Source: Fibrobacter sp.
Lineage (GTDB): Bacteria; Fibrobacterota; Fibrobacteria; Fibrobacterales; Fibrobacteraceae
Direction: 5' to 3'
Assembly: GCA_024399065.1 (NCBI GenBank)
Contig: JAKSIB010000008.1
Location: forward strand, 1 to 64,000
DNA: 64,000 nt
In this document: positions 24,981 through 33,618 of the stretch, piece by piece
Numbering within the stretch: position 1 is the first letter of the stretch
Layout of the letters: the number at the start of each line of letters is the position of its first letter
Made by a program: the position numbers and the translations under genes
The notes under the pieces: generated by a model
The model's input: the letters and a program-made list of their open reading frames with translations, nothing else
The model's database searches: none
What the model was told of the DNA's origin: nothing

Positions 24981-26423
24981 CTAGAGTTTATGGATTCTGC
25001 GACCTTTCAAATTGTAGGTTCGCAATTCGCTAGCGCCGTCACCAAATTCCACATAGAGCATTCCATTCTTGCGGAACACATTGCTGCGGTAAGGAGCGAC
25101 GCTATTTACGTTTTCGCGAAGGTCGCGTCCAATGCTCTGCAAAGAATCAGTCTCTGTCGTATCGGTTTTCGGCTCTTCAGGTTTGTACTCAGAAGGTTTC
25201 ATAATGCGCCACTTCTGGTTCCATTCCCAACTGGTATTCCAGTCTTGGACAACACGGGTTCCATCAGAAGTAGAACGCAGGTAATGATTGCTATGAAGCA
25301 TCTTTAGACGATACTGATTGCTGTACTGATTTTCAAGCACAACCTTCTGGTGATTCTTGCCGTTCCATGTATAAACACCTGCGGTAACGCCAGGATCCGT
25401 AGTTTCGTTAGGCATTTCCACCACCATGTCACCGAAGTTGATTCGGAACGTTGTGGAAGAAAGAGGGGTGATCACGGCAACAGCAGATTCGTCTGCGCAA
25501 TCACCGAGAACCAGTTTCTTTTCGCTGTTAGGCATCATACAAGTCTTGAAAGCTTCATTATAAATCAAGACCGTATCAGGTTTTGCCGGCTTTGCCTGCC
25601 AAACACGAACCCAATCCGCTTCAAAGTAAGCCGGGTTATTTTCCGTAACTTCAATATCGTCTCCAGCCCAGCCGCCAATGGCCAAGTTCACAATGATATA
25701 CTGGGCAGACAGCTGTTTGATTTCCGTGGGGCGATTGTAGCTTGCAAACTTCTTGTCATCAAAGTAGAAACTCAAGGTAGATTCATCCCATTCCACGGCG
25801 TAGGTGTGGAAATCCGCAGAACGATCTACGTCATCATCCTTGTGGCCACCGAAGGAGGCTTCGTGATCCCAGGCGGAGCCATGGCTATTGTACCAATCAG
25901 GATTGGTGTAATGCAAGTAGTAGTGGTGCTGCTTACGGGATGCAGGAATTTCAAGAATGTCAATTTCCGGAGGCCAGCCATCCTGGAGGGTCCAGAAGGC
26001 AGGCCAGGTTCCCTTATGCTTCGGAGCCTTGAAACGACCTTCAATGTAGCCGTACTTCACTTCGAAATGGCCTTTGGTATCAATAGCTGCGGAAGTGTAA
26101 TCCACCGGAATTTCCTTGCCATTGAACTTAGCCGTGCCCGTTGCCTTGGGGTGCTTCTTGGCTTCACCCTTCAGCATCAGCTTGCCATCTTTCACAATGA
26201 CATTTTCTTCTGCACAATAGGCGCGGTGGTTGTGGGTGTGGCCCCAGTTGTAAGTGGGATTCCACTTTTTCAAATCGAGAGCATCGCCATCGAAGTTATC
26301 TTCGAAGACCAGATCCCAACCGCTAAAATTTGCCGGAGGATTAGCAACAGCAACCGTTGCCAATGCACAGATTGTTCCTACGAAAGCCTTTGCACAAAGG
26401 CTCTTCACTCCAAAGTTTTTCAT
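24981..26423 (-). CDS. GH16 family beta-glucanase (laminarinase-like), secreted
   Basis: 480 residues from the ATG at 26423, preceded by GAGG; ATGs at 26429 and 26444 are less well placed. Signal peptide 1-28 (CALATVAVA). The GH16 jelly roll spans ~35-270: WDLVFEDNFDG, YGYIEGRFKAPKHKGTWPAFW and the catalytic EIDILE with nucleophile Glu153, Asp155 and acid/base Glu158. The extra residue (beta-bulge) before the second Glu fits laminarinase-like rather than lichenase members. Residues ~280-400 look like a beta-trefoil or other carbohydrate-binding module, then a Pro/Thr/Glu linker and a C-terminus (YNLKGRRIHKL) like a T9SS-type signal. Substrate is inferred. Confidence 0.9.
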   Translation of the reverse strand: MKNFGVKSLCAKAFVGTICALATVAVANPPANFSGWDLVFEDNFDGDALDLKKWNPTYNWGHTHNHRAYCAEENVIVKDGKLMLKGEAKKHPKATGTAKFNGKEIPVDYTSAAIDTKGHFEVKYGYIEGRFKAPKHKGTWPAFWTLQDGWPPEIDILEIPASRKQHHYYLHYTNPDWYNSHGSAWDHEASFGGHKDDDVDRSADFHTYAVEWDESTLSFYFDDKKFASYNRPTEIKQLSAQYIIVNLAIGGWAGDDIEVTENNPAYFEADWVRVWQAKPAKPDTVLIYNEAFKTCMMPNSEKKLVLGDCADESAVAVITPLSSTTFRINFGDMVVEMPNETTDPGVTAGVYTWNGKNHQKVVLENQYSNQYRLKMLHSNHYLRSTSDGTRVVQDWNTSWEWNQKWRIMKPSEYKPEEPKTDTTETDSLQSIGRDLRENVNSVAPYRSNVFRKNGMLYVEFGDGASELRTYNLKGRRIHKL

Positions 26424-26528
26424 ACCCATCCTCGCCCACGGCACCCATAAACACCACTATCCGCAGGCAGTATCTTAAATATAACGTCTCGCACGGACTT
26501 TTCAAAATGTGGACTTTTTCGTACAAAT

Positions 26529-26557
26529 AAAAAAAGCCCCCTTTTCAGGGGACTTTC
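26529..26557 (-). terminator. Terminator after the TPR-protein gene
   Basis: Read on the minus strand: an AAAGTCCCC/GGGGGCTTT stem followed by a run of T residues, just after the stop at 26579. Confidence 0.8.
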
Positions 26558-26578
26558 TTAAACTTTGTCCGTAAAAAA

Positions 26579-28066
26579 CTAGCGCTTTCTCTTCGGCAGT
26601 TCCTTAGCGTGCTTTTCAAGCCATACAGCGTCTTCCAAGGCACGTTCTGCTTCAGTTGCCCAGTCGGAATCCGGGAACTGCTGCACCACTTCGCGGTAAC
26701 GAGTAACAGCGCTGTGGAAGTCTCGCATTTCACGATAGATGTTACCCATCTGGAGCATGGTGAAATAACGTTCTTCAGGATTCTGTTCTGTTTCCAACAA
26801 AGTCTTGTACATCTGGAGAGCGGCTTCCAGGCTGCCAGAGGTTACCAACAAATTAGCGTTCTGCACAGACGGTTCTACAGGAGCTTCGGCGGGAGCTGCT
26901 TCTGCAGTCTGTGTTTCAGGTGCGGCGGCCTGAGGTGCAGGTTTTGCTGCAGTCTGAGTAGCCTTGTCCTTGGCAGGAACTTCAGCGGTCTTGGTTTCCG
27001 TAGTCTTTTCTGCAGCAGCGGCCTTTTCTTCAGCGGCAGCCTTGTCTGCTTCAGCCTTTGCAGCCTTGATAGCAGCCAAACGTTCTTCAGCATTTCTGCG
27101 GTTCTTTGCGGCAGGACCAGCCTTCTTCAGATAAGCAGCCAAGAACTTCTGTTCCAGGTCCACCTTGGAATTCTTCTGATAAATGAGGGACAAGTAGTAG
27201 TTGGCTTCGTTGCCTTCTTCCTTGTATTCCAAGCCCTTCTTCAAGTTGTATTCAGCCTTATCCATTTCACCCATTTCAAAACGGGTAAGACCAGCATAGA
27301 AGTAAGCACCAGCATGCCCCGGAGTCTTCTTCAGGACTTCGCGCCAAGCCTTGGCTGCTTCGGCATAATTCTGTTCAGCGAAGAGAGCCTTGCCTCTTTC
27401 AAAGGGATCTATGGGAAGAGCCTTTTCTTCAGCAACAGGTGCTGCGGCCTTCGGTTCTTCCTTCTTGGCAGAAGCAGCTTCGGCGACCTTGGCCGGTGCA
27501 GGTTCTGCAACCTTCACAGGTTCAGCAGCCTTTGCGGGAGCGGGATCTGCAACCTTGGCAGGTTCAGCCTTAGGTTCGGCCACGGGAGCCGGTTCAACCT
27601 TAGGTTCGGCCTTCGGAGCTTCAGCAACCTTCACAGGTTCTGCTGCAGGAGTTTCCACAGAGGATGCTTCAATGGGAGCAACGACAGGAACTTCAGCCAC
27701 TTCTTCCACCGGACGGTTCTTCGGATCCTTGGCGCGTTCATCGGCAGCCTTGGACTTCTGGCCCAGTGCTTCATAGACCTTGGCAGCACCTTCATAGGCA
27801 GCGCTCATGGTCGGATCAAACTTGTATGCCAAACGGTAGTTGGCCAATGCACCGCTATAGTCCTTCATCTTCACGCGGACTTCAGCTGCAGCAAAGTATG
27901 CTTCAGAGTTCTTGGGATTTTCAGCCAGCATGGCACGGTATTCACCCAAAGCCATTTCATAATTTCCCTTAGCCTCAAAAATTGCGCCCTGTTCCATACG
28001 AGGGTCTGCGGCAAAGGAATAGCCAATCAAAAGAGACAAAGCAATTGCAGAAATTCGAATATTCAT
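26579..28066 (-). CDS. Exported TPR-repeat protein with Ala/Glu/Pro/Lys linkers
   Basis: 495 residues with a signal peptide (1-19, ALSLLIGYSFAA). Three TPR blocks are visible: ~22-110 (AIFEAKGNYEMALGEYRAMLAENP and the next two repeats), ~225-300 (GKALFAEQNYAEAAKAWREVL) and ~410-480 (VTSGSLEAALQMYKTLLE, FHSAVTRYREVVQQFPDSDWATEAERAL). Between them lie two low-complexity linkers rich in A, E, P and K (~120-215 and ~325-400). The last block resembles YbgF/CpoB-type TPRs that act in envelope processes. It probably works as a periplasmic scaffold; partner unknown. Confidence 0.8.
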   Translation of the reverse strand: MNIRISAIALSLLIGYSFAADPRMEQGAIFEAKGNYEMALGEYRAMLAENPKNSEAYFAAAEVRVKMKDYSGALANYRLAYKFDPTMSAAYEGAAKVYEALGQKSKAADERAKDPKNRPVEEVAEVPVVAPIEASSVETPAAEPVKVAEAPKAEPKVEPAPVAEPKAEPAKVADPAPAKAAEPVKVAEPAPAKVAEAASAKKEEPKAAAPVAEEKALPIDPFERGKALFAEQNYAEAAKAWREVLKKTPGHAGAYFYAGLTRFEMGEMDKAEYNLKKGLEYKEEGNEANYYLSLIYQKNSKVDLEQKFLAAYLKKAGPAAKNRRNAEERLAAIKAAKAEADKAAAEEKAAAAEKTTETKTAEVPAKDKATQTAAKPAPQAAAPETQTAEAAPAEAPVEPSVQNANLLVTSGSLEAALQMYKTLLETEQNPEERYFTMLQMGNIYREMRDFHSAVTRYREVVQQFPDSDWATEAERALEDAVWLEKHAKELPKRKR

Positions 28067-28262
28067 ACTACAAATCTAACTAATTTTCAAACATATAACT
28101 CATTGACACTCAACAAGTTACGTGTTTTAAGCACGTTTTCCAGGTAATTACCGGCCACACCTCGATCCAAACGTTAAAAAAAACTTTTTACCCTTAAAAT
28201 TGATGTTTTCGAGCCATGAAAAGCTAAATTACAGGTACAACTTTTGAGATTAAAGGTTTCTA

Positions 28263-28463
28263 ATGGGTAGACTGATTCAATACATTCTGGCAGGCGTCCT
28301 GGTGGACATCATCCTTTTCGCACTACATTATGCCATTTCCGATGACTTTTTTGCCAATACCATCGGAAACAACATCATGTTGGTGGTCTACCTTCTGGGC
28401 ATTATTGTTCCCTGCGCCATCTATTACATCAAGATGCCTCCTGGACAAGACACCAGACCTTAA
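28263..28463 (+). CDS. Small two-helix membrane protein
   Basis: 66 residues with two hydrophobic segments (about 6-24, YILAGVLVDIILFALHYAI, and 38-57, IMLVVYLLGIIVPCAIYYI). AAAGG lies before the ATG, and a strong terminator follows the stop by 8 bp, which supports a real transcription unit. No family recognised. Confidence 0.6.
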   Translation: MGRLIQYILAGVLVDIILFALHYAISDDFFANTIGNNIMLVVYLLGIIVPCAIYYIKMPPGQDTRP

Positions 28464-28470
28464 AGCCTTA

Positions 28471-28502
28471 AACCTCCCACGCCTCGGGAGGTTTTTCTTT
28501 TT
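28471..28502 (+). terminator. Rho-independent terminator
   Basis: AACCTCCC/GGGAGGTT stem with a short loop and a T-rich tail, just after the 66-residue protein gene. Confidence 0.9.
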
Positions 28503-28510
28503 CCGCTCAC

Positions 28511-28541
28511 AAAAAAAACGCAGCCCTAAGGACTGCGTTTT
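28511..28541 (-). terminator. Terminator of the YfhO-like gene
   Basis: AAAACGCAG/CTGCGTTTT stem; on the minus strand the eight A residues at 28511-28518 become the T run. It lies 40 bp past the stop at 28581. Confidence 0.85.
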
Positions 28542-28580
28542 CAACTTAGCTCTGCGAAAAGCCGCAGAACGTCATGGGAG

Positions 28581-31409
28581 TCATGCCTTACGGCTACGGA
28601 CTGCAGCGAACACGCCGAGACCAGCCAACAAAATCAAGGCAACAATGCTGACCTTGACGCTAGCATGGAAAGGCTTACTGCGGTATTCCATACGAACTTC
28701 AGACTTGCCTGCCGGAATTTCAACAGCACGAAGAGTTCCGAAAGCCTTGTAGACCTTAACTTCAGCGCCATTCACGTAGGCCTTCCAGTAAGGATGATAG
28801 TTACCGGCAACCACCATGAAGCCCGGGCGGTTTGCTTCTACGCTAAACACCTGGGTATCCATCTTGGGGCTTGCAATAAGTTTTGCAGAACCCTGAATCG
28901 GACCGTCTGCTGCAACACTACCCTTGAAATCGGAAGACGGCATTTCAGACAAAATAACCTTTTCCTTGTAGAAGAACTTTCCTTCTTCATCAGCATACTT
29001 CGGTGCGGCGGGCCTTGCGGCAACAGGAGCGGCTACGACAGAGGAATCTGCAGCCACAGCACTATCAGCGGCATTTTCAGCAACCGGCTCTGCAACAGAT
29101 TCTGCAGCCGGTTCTTCAGTCTTTTCCACGCGATGAGCAGCCTGCATGCGCAAGGTCTGAATTGCAGAAGAATCATCCATCACGACGGCTTCGCCAAAGA
29201 GGTAGGCTTCACCCATGGCAGTAAAGTTCACTGTCACGGGCATGTTCTTGGAGAAGTCCTGAATAATAAATCTGATATTCATCAAATCCAGGAACGGACG
29301 AGGAATATTAGGATCCAAGGCGCCCTGGTTGATATCATTCATGGTGAAGTTCATCAAGTAGTTTGCATTTCTCTGACCACCACGGAATTCACGATAGCTA
29401 GCAAGTTCGTTATCATGAATACCATCGGCATTGCGCAAGCGATACTGAGGGAAGTTGTTTCCGCTCAAAGCCTTGTTGCGGGAAATGGACAGCACGCGAG
29501 GAGTATTCAAGGAATCCGCCTTATAGGGAGCCTTGATAGCAGCGGCAATGGGATTTGTGGGCTGCAGGTATTCAGAAGCAGGAACATTCTGAATGAAGGC
29601 GCCATTGATGACAAACAATTCTACACCGGCAAAGATGGCGAGCACTGCAGCCTTCGCAGCAACACCAGCCTTCCATTTGAACACGCCCCAAGTAGCGGCA
29701 ATGATGACGAGAATCAGAACGAAGCCCGGAATCACCTTACCTGCGGTTGCATTCATCACCACTTCATTCAAGGACTTGAAATAAGGAGCGGTAATAGGAT
29801 CGTTCATCAAGTTCTGGCCACTCATAAGCAATATGCCAATGAAAGCAAAGCCGAACAAGATGCAAGCCTGGACGCCGCGATGAGTTCCCGGCAAACCAGC
29901 CTTATAGGCATCCATAAGATTTGCAACAGAGAATTTCTTGCCCTGGTCATCCATACTCATGACACCCAGGCAGAGAACCGCGTAAGCAATCATCACCACA
30001 AGACCAACAGGGCCGATAAAGGCGGTCCACGCAAAACGGGCAATCACAGCAAGCACCAGCAAAATCACATACATGGCGGTACCATGCATGAGGCCACGGC
30101 GATCCTTTTCCAAGGCTGCAGCTTCTTCAGGATCTTCAGACTTTGCGGTCAAAGCCTTCAACACAGGACCAGCCATCATCACCAACAAGAGCGGCAGCCA
30201 GAACAAGGCCATACCCGGGGCACGGAAATTCTTGACGCCCGGCAAAATATTGTACCACAACTTGAACAAGGGAGAATGGTCACCCATACCATAGCTAAGA
30301 GCAACTACCGCACCCATACCCCAGAAAGCAGCATAACGGCGCTTACCCGGCAGGAACAGGCAGAGGAAACCAAGGAAAGTCAAAAGAGCGCCCGCATTAT
30401 TGTGATCCAGCTTAAATGCATTGTGACCCCAGTAGAACGGAGAGCCACCACCAGCAGCCATGCTACGGTATTCATCCATGGTCACGTTCACAAAGGAACT
30501 ACCTTCCAGGTCGCCGGTCTTTTCGTTCTGCTCATAAACGTCAACGCCAACGAAACCCGGCAGAAGCATCTGGGCCATTTCTTCCTGATGCAAGGACCAG
30601 CTCACGGCATGACCGTAGTTGGTATGGCTATCGTCGCCACGGACAGACTGAGTGGTGGTATAAAGGTAGGGCGGAATAATCTGGAAGCAAGAAATTGCCA
30701 AGCCGAAAGCGAGACCGATAGCTGCAAGGCCAATACGCTTGCCGCGGGTCTGAAGACCATTGCAATGGAAAGCAATTTCATAAAGAGTGTAAAGGCCGGC
30801 GCCCCACAGGAACAAGTAGGTCAGCTGCAGGTGGGATCCGAGAATCATCCAGGCAACGCTCAAGGCAAGCACAATCATGTAAGGAATGCTACCGGTGCGA
30901 ACCACCTTACGAATAGCAAGCAAAGCCAGAGGAGCGATGGCGAACACCATCATCTTACCATCGTGGCCACCGTAGATGTAAGTGAAGAATTCCGGAGAAA
31001 GAGCATAGAGCAAGCCAAGAAGGCCAGCCCACCACTTGTTGCCGGTCAGGTTCCAGGCCAAGGCCATGGCACTCATAAAAGCAACCCACACCGTCAAGAT
31101 GAACTTGAAGCCAACAGCGCGAGCCGGATCCATAAGGAACTGCACCCAGACCAAGGGATGGTAGGCATCAGCAAACAATGCGTCGATAGTCGGCACACCG
31201 CCAAGACGGCTATCGTCCCATTCCGTCAGGATAGCGTTGAAGGTACGGACGATTCGGCTACCGATACCATTCAGCTGGTCACTGTTCAGCATCAGCTGGT
31301 TTGAATCGAAAGCGAATCCACGGAACACCACCAGAAGGATGGCAAGGAACAAAACGGACATAGCCGCAAAAAACGCAGGTTTCTTTTCAAAAATCTTCAT
31401 GGCAGACAA
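28581..31409 (-). CDS. YfhO-like multi-pass membrane protein
   Basis: 942 residues (start 31409; an ATG three codons later at 31400 is equally possible, and neither has a clear ribosome-binding site). About 12-14 transmembrane helices with YfhO-type loops: SDQLNGIGSRIVRTFNAILTEWDDSRLGGVPTIDA region near 45-80, YIYGGHDGKMMVFAIAPL and SVRGDD...HEEM-like loop. YfhO proteins are GT-C-like membrane glycosyltransferases thought to decorate cell-wall polymers. The soluble C-terminal part holds an Ala/Glu/Val low-complexity insert (~765-800) and then a beta-rich domain (GFMVVAGNYHPYWKAYVNGAEVKVYKAFGTLRAVEIPAG), followed by a last membrane helix. Donor and acceptor unknown. Confidence 0.82.
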   Translation of the reverse strand: MSAMKIFEKKPAFFAAMSVLFLAILLVVFRGFAFDSNQLMLNSDQLNGIGSRIVRTFNAILTEWDDSRLGGVPTIDALFADAYHPLVWVQFLMDPARAVGFKFILTVWVAFMSAMALAWNLTGNKWWAGLLGLLYALSPEFFTYIYGGHDGKMMVFAIAPLALLAIRKVVRTGSIPYMIVLALSVAWMILGSHLQLTYLFLWGAGLYTLYEIAFHCNGLQTRGKRIGLAAIGLAFGLAISCFQIIPPYLYTTTQSVRGDDSHTNYGHAVSWSLHQEEMAQMLLPGFVGVDVYEQNEKTGDLEGSSFVNVTMDEYRSMAAGGGSPFYWGHNAFKLDHNNAGALLTFLGFLCLFLPGKRRYAAFWGMGAVVALSYGMGDHSPLFKLWYNILPGVKNFRAPGMALFWLPLLLVMMAGPVLKALTAKSEDPEEAAALEKDRRGLMHGTAMYVILLVLAVIARFAWTAFIGPVGLVVMIAYAVLCLGVMSMDDQGKKFSVANLMDAYKAGLPGTHRGVQACILFGFAFIGILLMSGQNLMNDPITAPYFKSLNEVVMNATAGKVIPGFVLILVIIAATWGVFKWKAGVAAKAAVLAIFAGVELFVINGAFIQNVPASEYLQPTNPIAAAIKAPYKADSLNTPRVLSISRNKALSGNNFPQYRLRNADGIHDNELASYREFRGGQRNANYLMNFTMNDINQGALDPNIPRPFLDLMNIRFIIQDFSKNMPVTVNFTAMGEAYLFGEAVVMDDSSAIQTLRMQAAHRVEKTEEPAAESVAEPVAENAADSAVAADSSVVAAPVAARPAAPKYADEEGKFFYKEKVILSEMPSSDFKGSVAADGPIQGSAKLIASPKMDTQVFSVEANRPGFMVVAGNYHPYWKAYVNGAEVKVYKAFGTLRAVEIPAGKSEVRMEYRSKPFHASVKVSIVALILLAGLGVFAAVRSRKA

Positions 31410-31431
31410 TTTAGTAAAGGTGCGGGGGAAT

Positions 31432-31461
31432 AAAAAAAACGCCCCGTTTTTAACGAGGCGT
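31432..31461 (-). terminator. Terminator of the 36-residue protein gene
   Basis: ACGCCTCG/CGGGGCGT stem with one mismatch, followed on the minus strand by eight T residues. Confidence 0.8.
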
Positions 31462-31485
31462 ACAAAGAACTATTTGCGGGACCGA

Positions 31486-31596
31486 TTAGTCAACGGTGTT
31501 TTCGTCGGTCACGGTAGTCTTCATGAGGCAATAGACACCAAAAGCGGAAATAACGCAAGCGGCGATAATTGCAACATACTTAATGATTCTGGCCAT
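31486..31596 (-). CDS. Tiny (36-residue) single-helix membrane protein
   Basis: An ATG at 31596 with a near-ideal TAAGGAG seven bases upstream opens a 36-codon frame that ends in TAA at 31486. One hydrophobic helix (about 4-24, IIKYVAIIAACVISAFGVYCL) is followed by a short polar tail (KTTVTDENTVD). A terminator follows ~25 bp later, so this is a complete small transcription unit between the YfhO-like gene and the ArsR-type gene. No family recognised. Confidence 0.65.
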   Translation of the reverse strand: MARIIKYVAIIAACVISAFGVYCLMKTTVTDENTVD

Positions 31597-31684
31597 ACTT
31601 AAACTCCTTAATGTTTATTTCTGTTTCACAAAATATTTGTTTTTTTTCAAAAAATCAAGTCGGGTCTGTTAAAAATCACACTTT

Positions 31685-32635
31685 TTAGGCGTTTTTCGTC
31701 AAAATCATGCAAATAACAGGCAACTTCTTGTCCACCTCGTTTTCGCTGGGGATGATTTCGCTTTCAAGAACGGTGCAGTTCAGTTCCTTCACGAAAAATT
31801 CCAGCTGGGAACGGTCGAAACCGAGCCAAATATGGCCGTGGGTGGTGCGGAAGGATTCTTCCTTATGCTGAGCCAAGTCCAGCAGGGCAAGCATTCCACC
31901 GGGTTTCAAGATGCGGACGGCTTCCTTGAGGGCCAGTCGCGGATCCATGGCATGATGAAGCACCTGGCTCATGAGGACCAAGTCCGCAAAGTCTGCAGGA
32001 AGACCAGTCTTTACCATGTCCGCCACCTTGGGAGACACATTGGTAATACCCTTCTGCTTCAAAATCTTCTGGAAGCCGCTAATGACCTTGGGATCGCAGT
32101 CCAGGGAGGTCACGTGCCTGCAACGTCCACAAAGCATCAAGGACAGGTCGCCGCCTTCGCCGCAGCCCACGTCCACAGCGTTTTCAAAAGGCTGCATCAG
32201 CTTGCTGAAGAGGCTGATCTGGGCCTTGAGGCTACCGCCTGCCTGGTCCAGCTTATGAATCTGGTTCTTGGTGTTGTCGGAACGTTCTTCCAAAGCCTGG
32301 GCAGCACGGCACTTGAGGATTTCCTTGTCCGGAAGTTCCTCGTAGGCCTCGCGGATCATGGAAAGCATGCGGTTGCTCAGGTAAAGTTCTTCACTCAGGC
32401 GATAGTAGGCCTTGATACCGTCGCGGCGGTCCTTCAGCAAGTTGCAAGAGGAAAGCTTGGCCAGGTGGCGGCTGGCGTTACTCTGGTGAATATCCAGAAT
32501 ATCCTTGATTTCGTTGACAGTGAATTCAGCCTGGTCCAGCAGCAACAGAATCTTTAGACGCATTTCATCGGAAATGGTGCCGAAGAGGTCCATGCTAGGA
32601 ACGATAGGTTCGCGAGTGTAATTTGAATTTGCCAC
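31685..32635 (-). CDS. ArsR-type regulator fused to a SAM-dependent methyltransferase
   Basis: 316 residues. Residues ~15-100 are a winged helix of the ArsR type: GTISDEMRLKILLLLDQAEFTVNEIKDILDIHQSNASRHLAKL, then a DGIKAYYRL wing. From ~150 comes a class I methyltransferase domain: motif I NAVDVGCGEGGDLSLML, LVLMSQVLHHAMDPRLALKEAVRILKPGG. Such fusions occur in many bacteria, often near methionine/SAM-cycle genes and are thought to sense SAM or SAH; none of those genes is adjacent here. No metal-binding Cys pair typical of arsenic sensors is visible in the helix. Divergent from the PAP2 gene by 52 bp, where an operator could serve both. Confidence 0.88.
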   Translation of the reverse strand: MANSNYTREPIVPSMDLFGTISDEMRLKILLLLDQAEFTVNEIKDILDIHQSNASRHLAKLSSCNLLKDRRDGIKAYYRLSEELYLSNRMLSMIREAYEELPDKEILKCRAAQALEERSDNTKNQIHKLDQAGGSLKAQISLFSKLMQPFENAVDVGCGEGGDLSLMLCGRCRHVTSLDCDPKVISGFQKILKQKGITNVSPKVADMVKTGLPADFADLVLMSQVLHHAMDPRLALKEAVRILKPGGMLALLDLAQHKEESFRTTHGHIWLGFDRSQLEFFVKELNCTVLESEIIPSENEVDKKLPVICMILTKNA

Positions 32636-32687
32636 AAAAACTCCGTAGGAAGTTATACTGCCAATATAATTTTTTTAGTTTAGGCCT

Positions 32688-33509
32688 GTGGAAAAACGAA
32701 GTTCAATCATACGCTCTCTGGCCCTATCCGCCATTTTATGCCTGTGGTGTACCCCATCCAAGGCTTCCGCAGAGATTGAATACGAACTCTCCCCCACCTT
32801 GGATATTACACTTTCTGTATTAGGAGCCGCAGCCCAGGGAATCGGTTCCTACCTTCACAGCCAGATGGAAATCAAGGACCACGACGCTTTGCGCCCTGCC
32901 AAAGACTTCCTCCCCTGGGATAGAAAGTTCATGGGCCGTTACAGCGAAACTGCAGATTTAATGAGCGATATTGGATCCGTTATCGCAGTTGCACCCTTGG
33001 CCATCGGTGGTTATGCATGGTATAGCGGAGCCTCCAACGGAAAAGAATTCGCCACATTTTCCCTTATGTTCATCCAATCCATATTATTCCAAAGTGGAAT
33101 AAACCTGGCGACCCGCTCTTTGGAAATTTGGCCGCGCCCTTACATCTATTCTGAAAGCGAAAAGGGAAAAGAGGCAGTCCAAAATGCGAAAGGGGAAGCC
33201 TACGGATCCTTCTTTTCAGGCCACGCTTCCGCCGCATTTACGGTGGCTGTTTTCACCTCGGAATGGTATGACCAAGTCTTCCCCAACTCAGCAAATACAG
33301 GGCTTGTACGCGCATTGGCCTTTTCCTTGGCTGGTTTTGAAAGTGTACTTCGCGTCGCTGCCGGCAAGCACTACCCCACCGACATTCTCGTAGGAGCGTT
33401 GGTTGGTACCGGTGTAAGTTACGGAGTTCTTACATTGCATAAAAAACGGAACAAAAAGTTCTCTTTGTGGGTATTTCCCGGTGTAACGGGCGCCACACTT
33501 TACTTTTGA
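32688..33509 (+). CDS. PAP2-family phosphatase, exported
   Basis: 273 residues with a GTG start at 32688. A hydrophobic signal-like segment (~9-27) is followed by membrane segments. The three PAP2 catalytic motifs are present: R-SLEIWPRP (the K/R-x6-RP motif), SFFSGHASAAF (PSGH motif) and RVAAGKHYPTD (R-x5-H-x3-D). Members dephosphorylate undecaprenyl pyrophosphate, phosphatidic acid or lipid A, which of these applies is not decided by the sequence. The catalytic side is expected to face the periplasm. A longer reading in a different frame overlaps it but lacks motifs. Confidence 0.88.
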   Translation: MEKRSSIIRSLALSAILCLWCTPSKASAEIEYELSPTLDITLSVLGAAAQGIGSYLHSQMEIKDHDALRPAKDFLPWDRKFMGRYSETADLMSDIGSVIAVAPLAIGGYAWYSGASNGKEFATFSLMFIQSILFQSGINLATRSLEIWPRPYIYSESEKGKEAVQNAKGEAYGSFFSGHASAAFTVAVFTSEWYDQVFPNSANTGLVRALAFSLAGFESVLRVAAGKHYPTDILVGALVGTGVSYGVLTLHKKRNKKFSLWVFPGVTGATLYF

Positions 33510-33563
33510 AAACTTTTTATAACAACTAGTTTCAAATTCCTCGGTATATATTCAAAGAGTAAT

Positions 33564-33600
33564 GGCGCGGGACAGTGAGTTTCTGTCCACAATGTGCGCC
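33564..33600 (+). promoter_or_regulatory. Nested hairpin in the leader of the FISUMP-domain gene
   Basis: GGCGC (33564-33568) pairs with GCGCC (33596-33600), and GGACAG (33570-33575) with CTGTCC (33583-33588); an asymmetric 1/7-nt internal loop separates the helices. The structure ends 18 bp before the ATG at 33619 and lacks a T run. Confidence 0.4.
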
Positions 33601-33618
33601 TTAAAGGATTAGGCTAGT

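Noticed and set aside
28665-31304. An 879-codon open frame opposite the YfhO-like gene
   Set aside because: Its His/Gln/Asn-rich translation has no motif, while the minus strand gives a coherent membrane protein.
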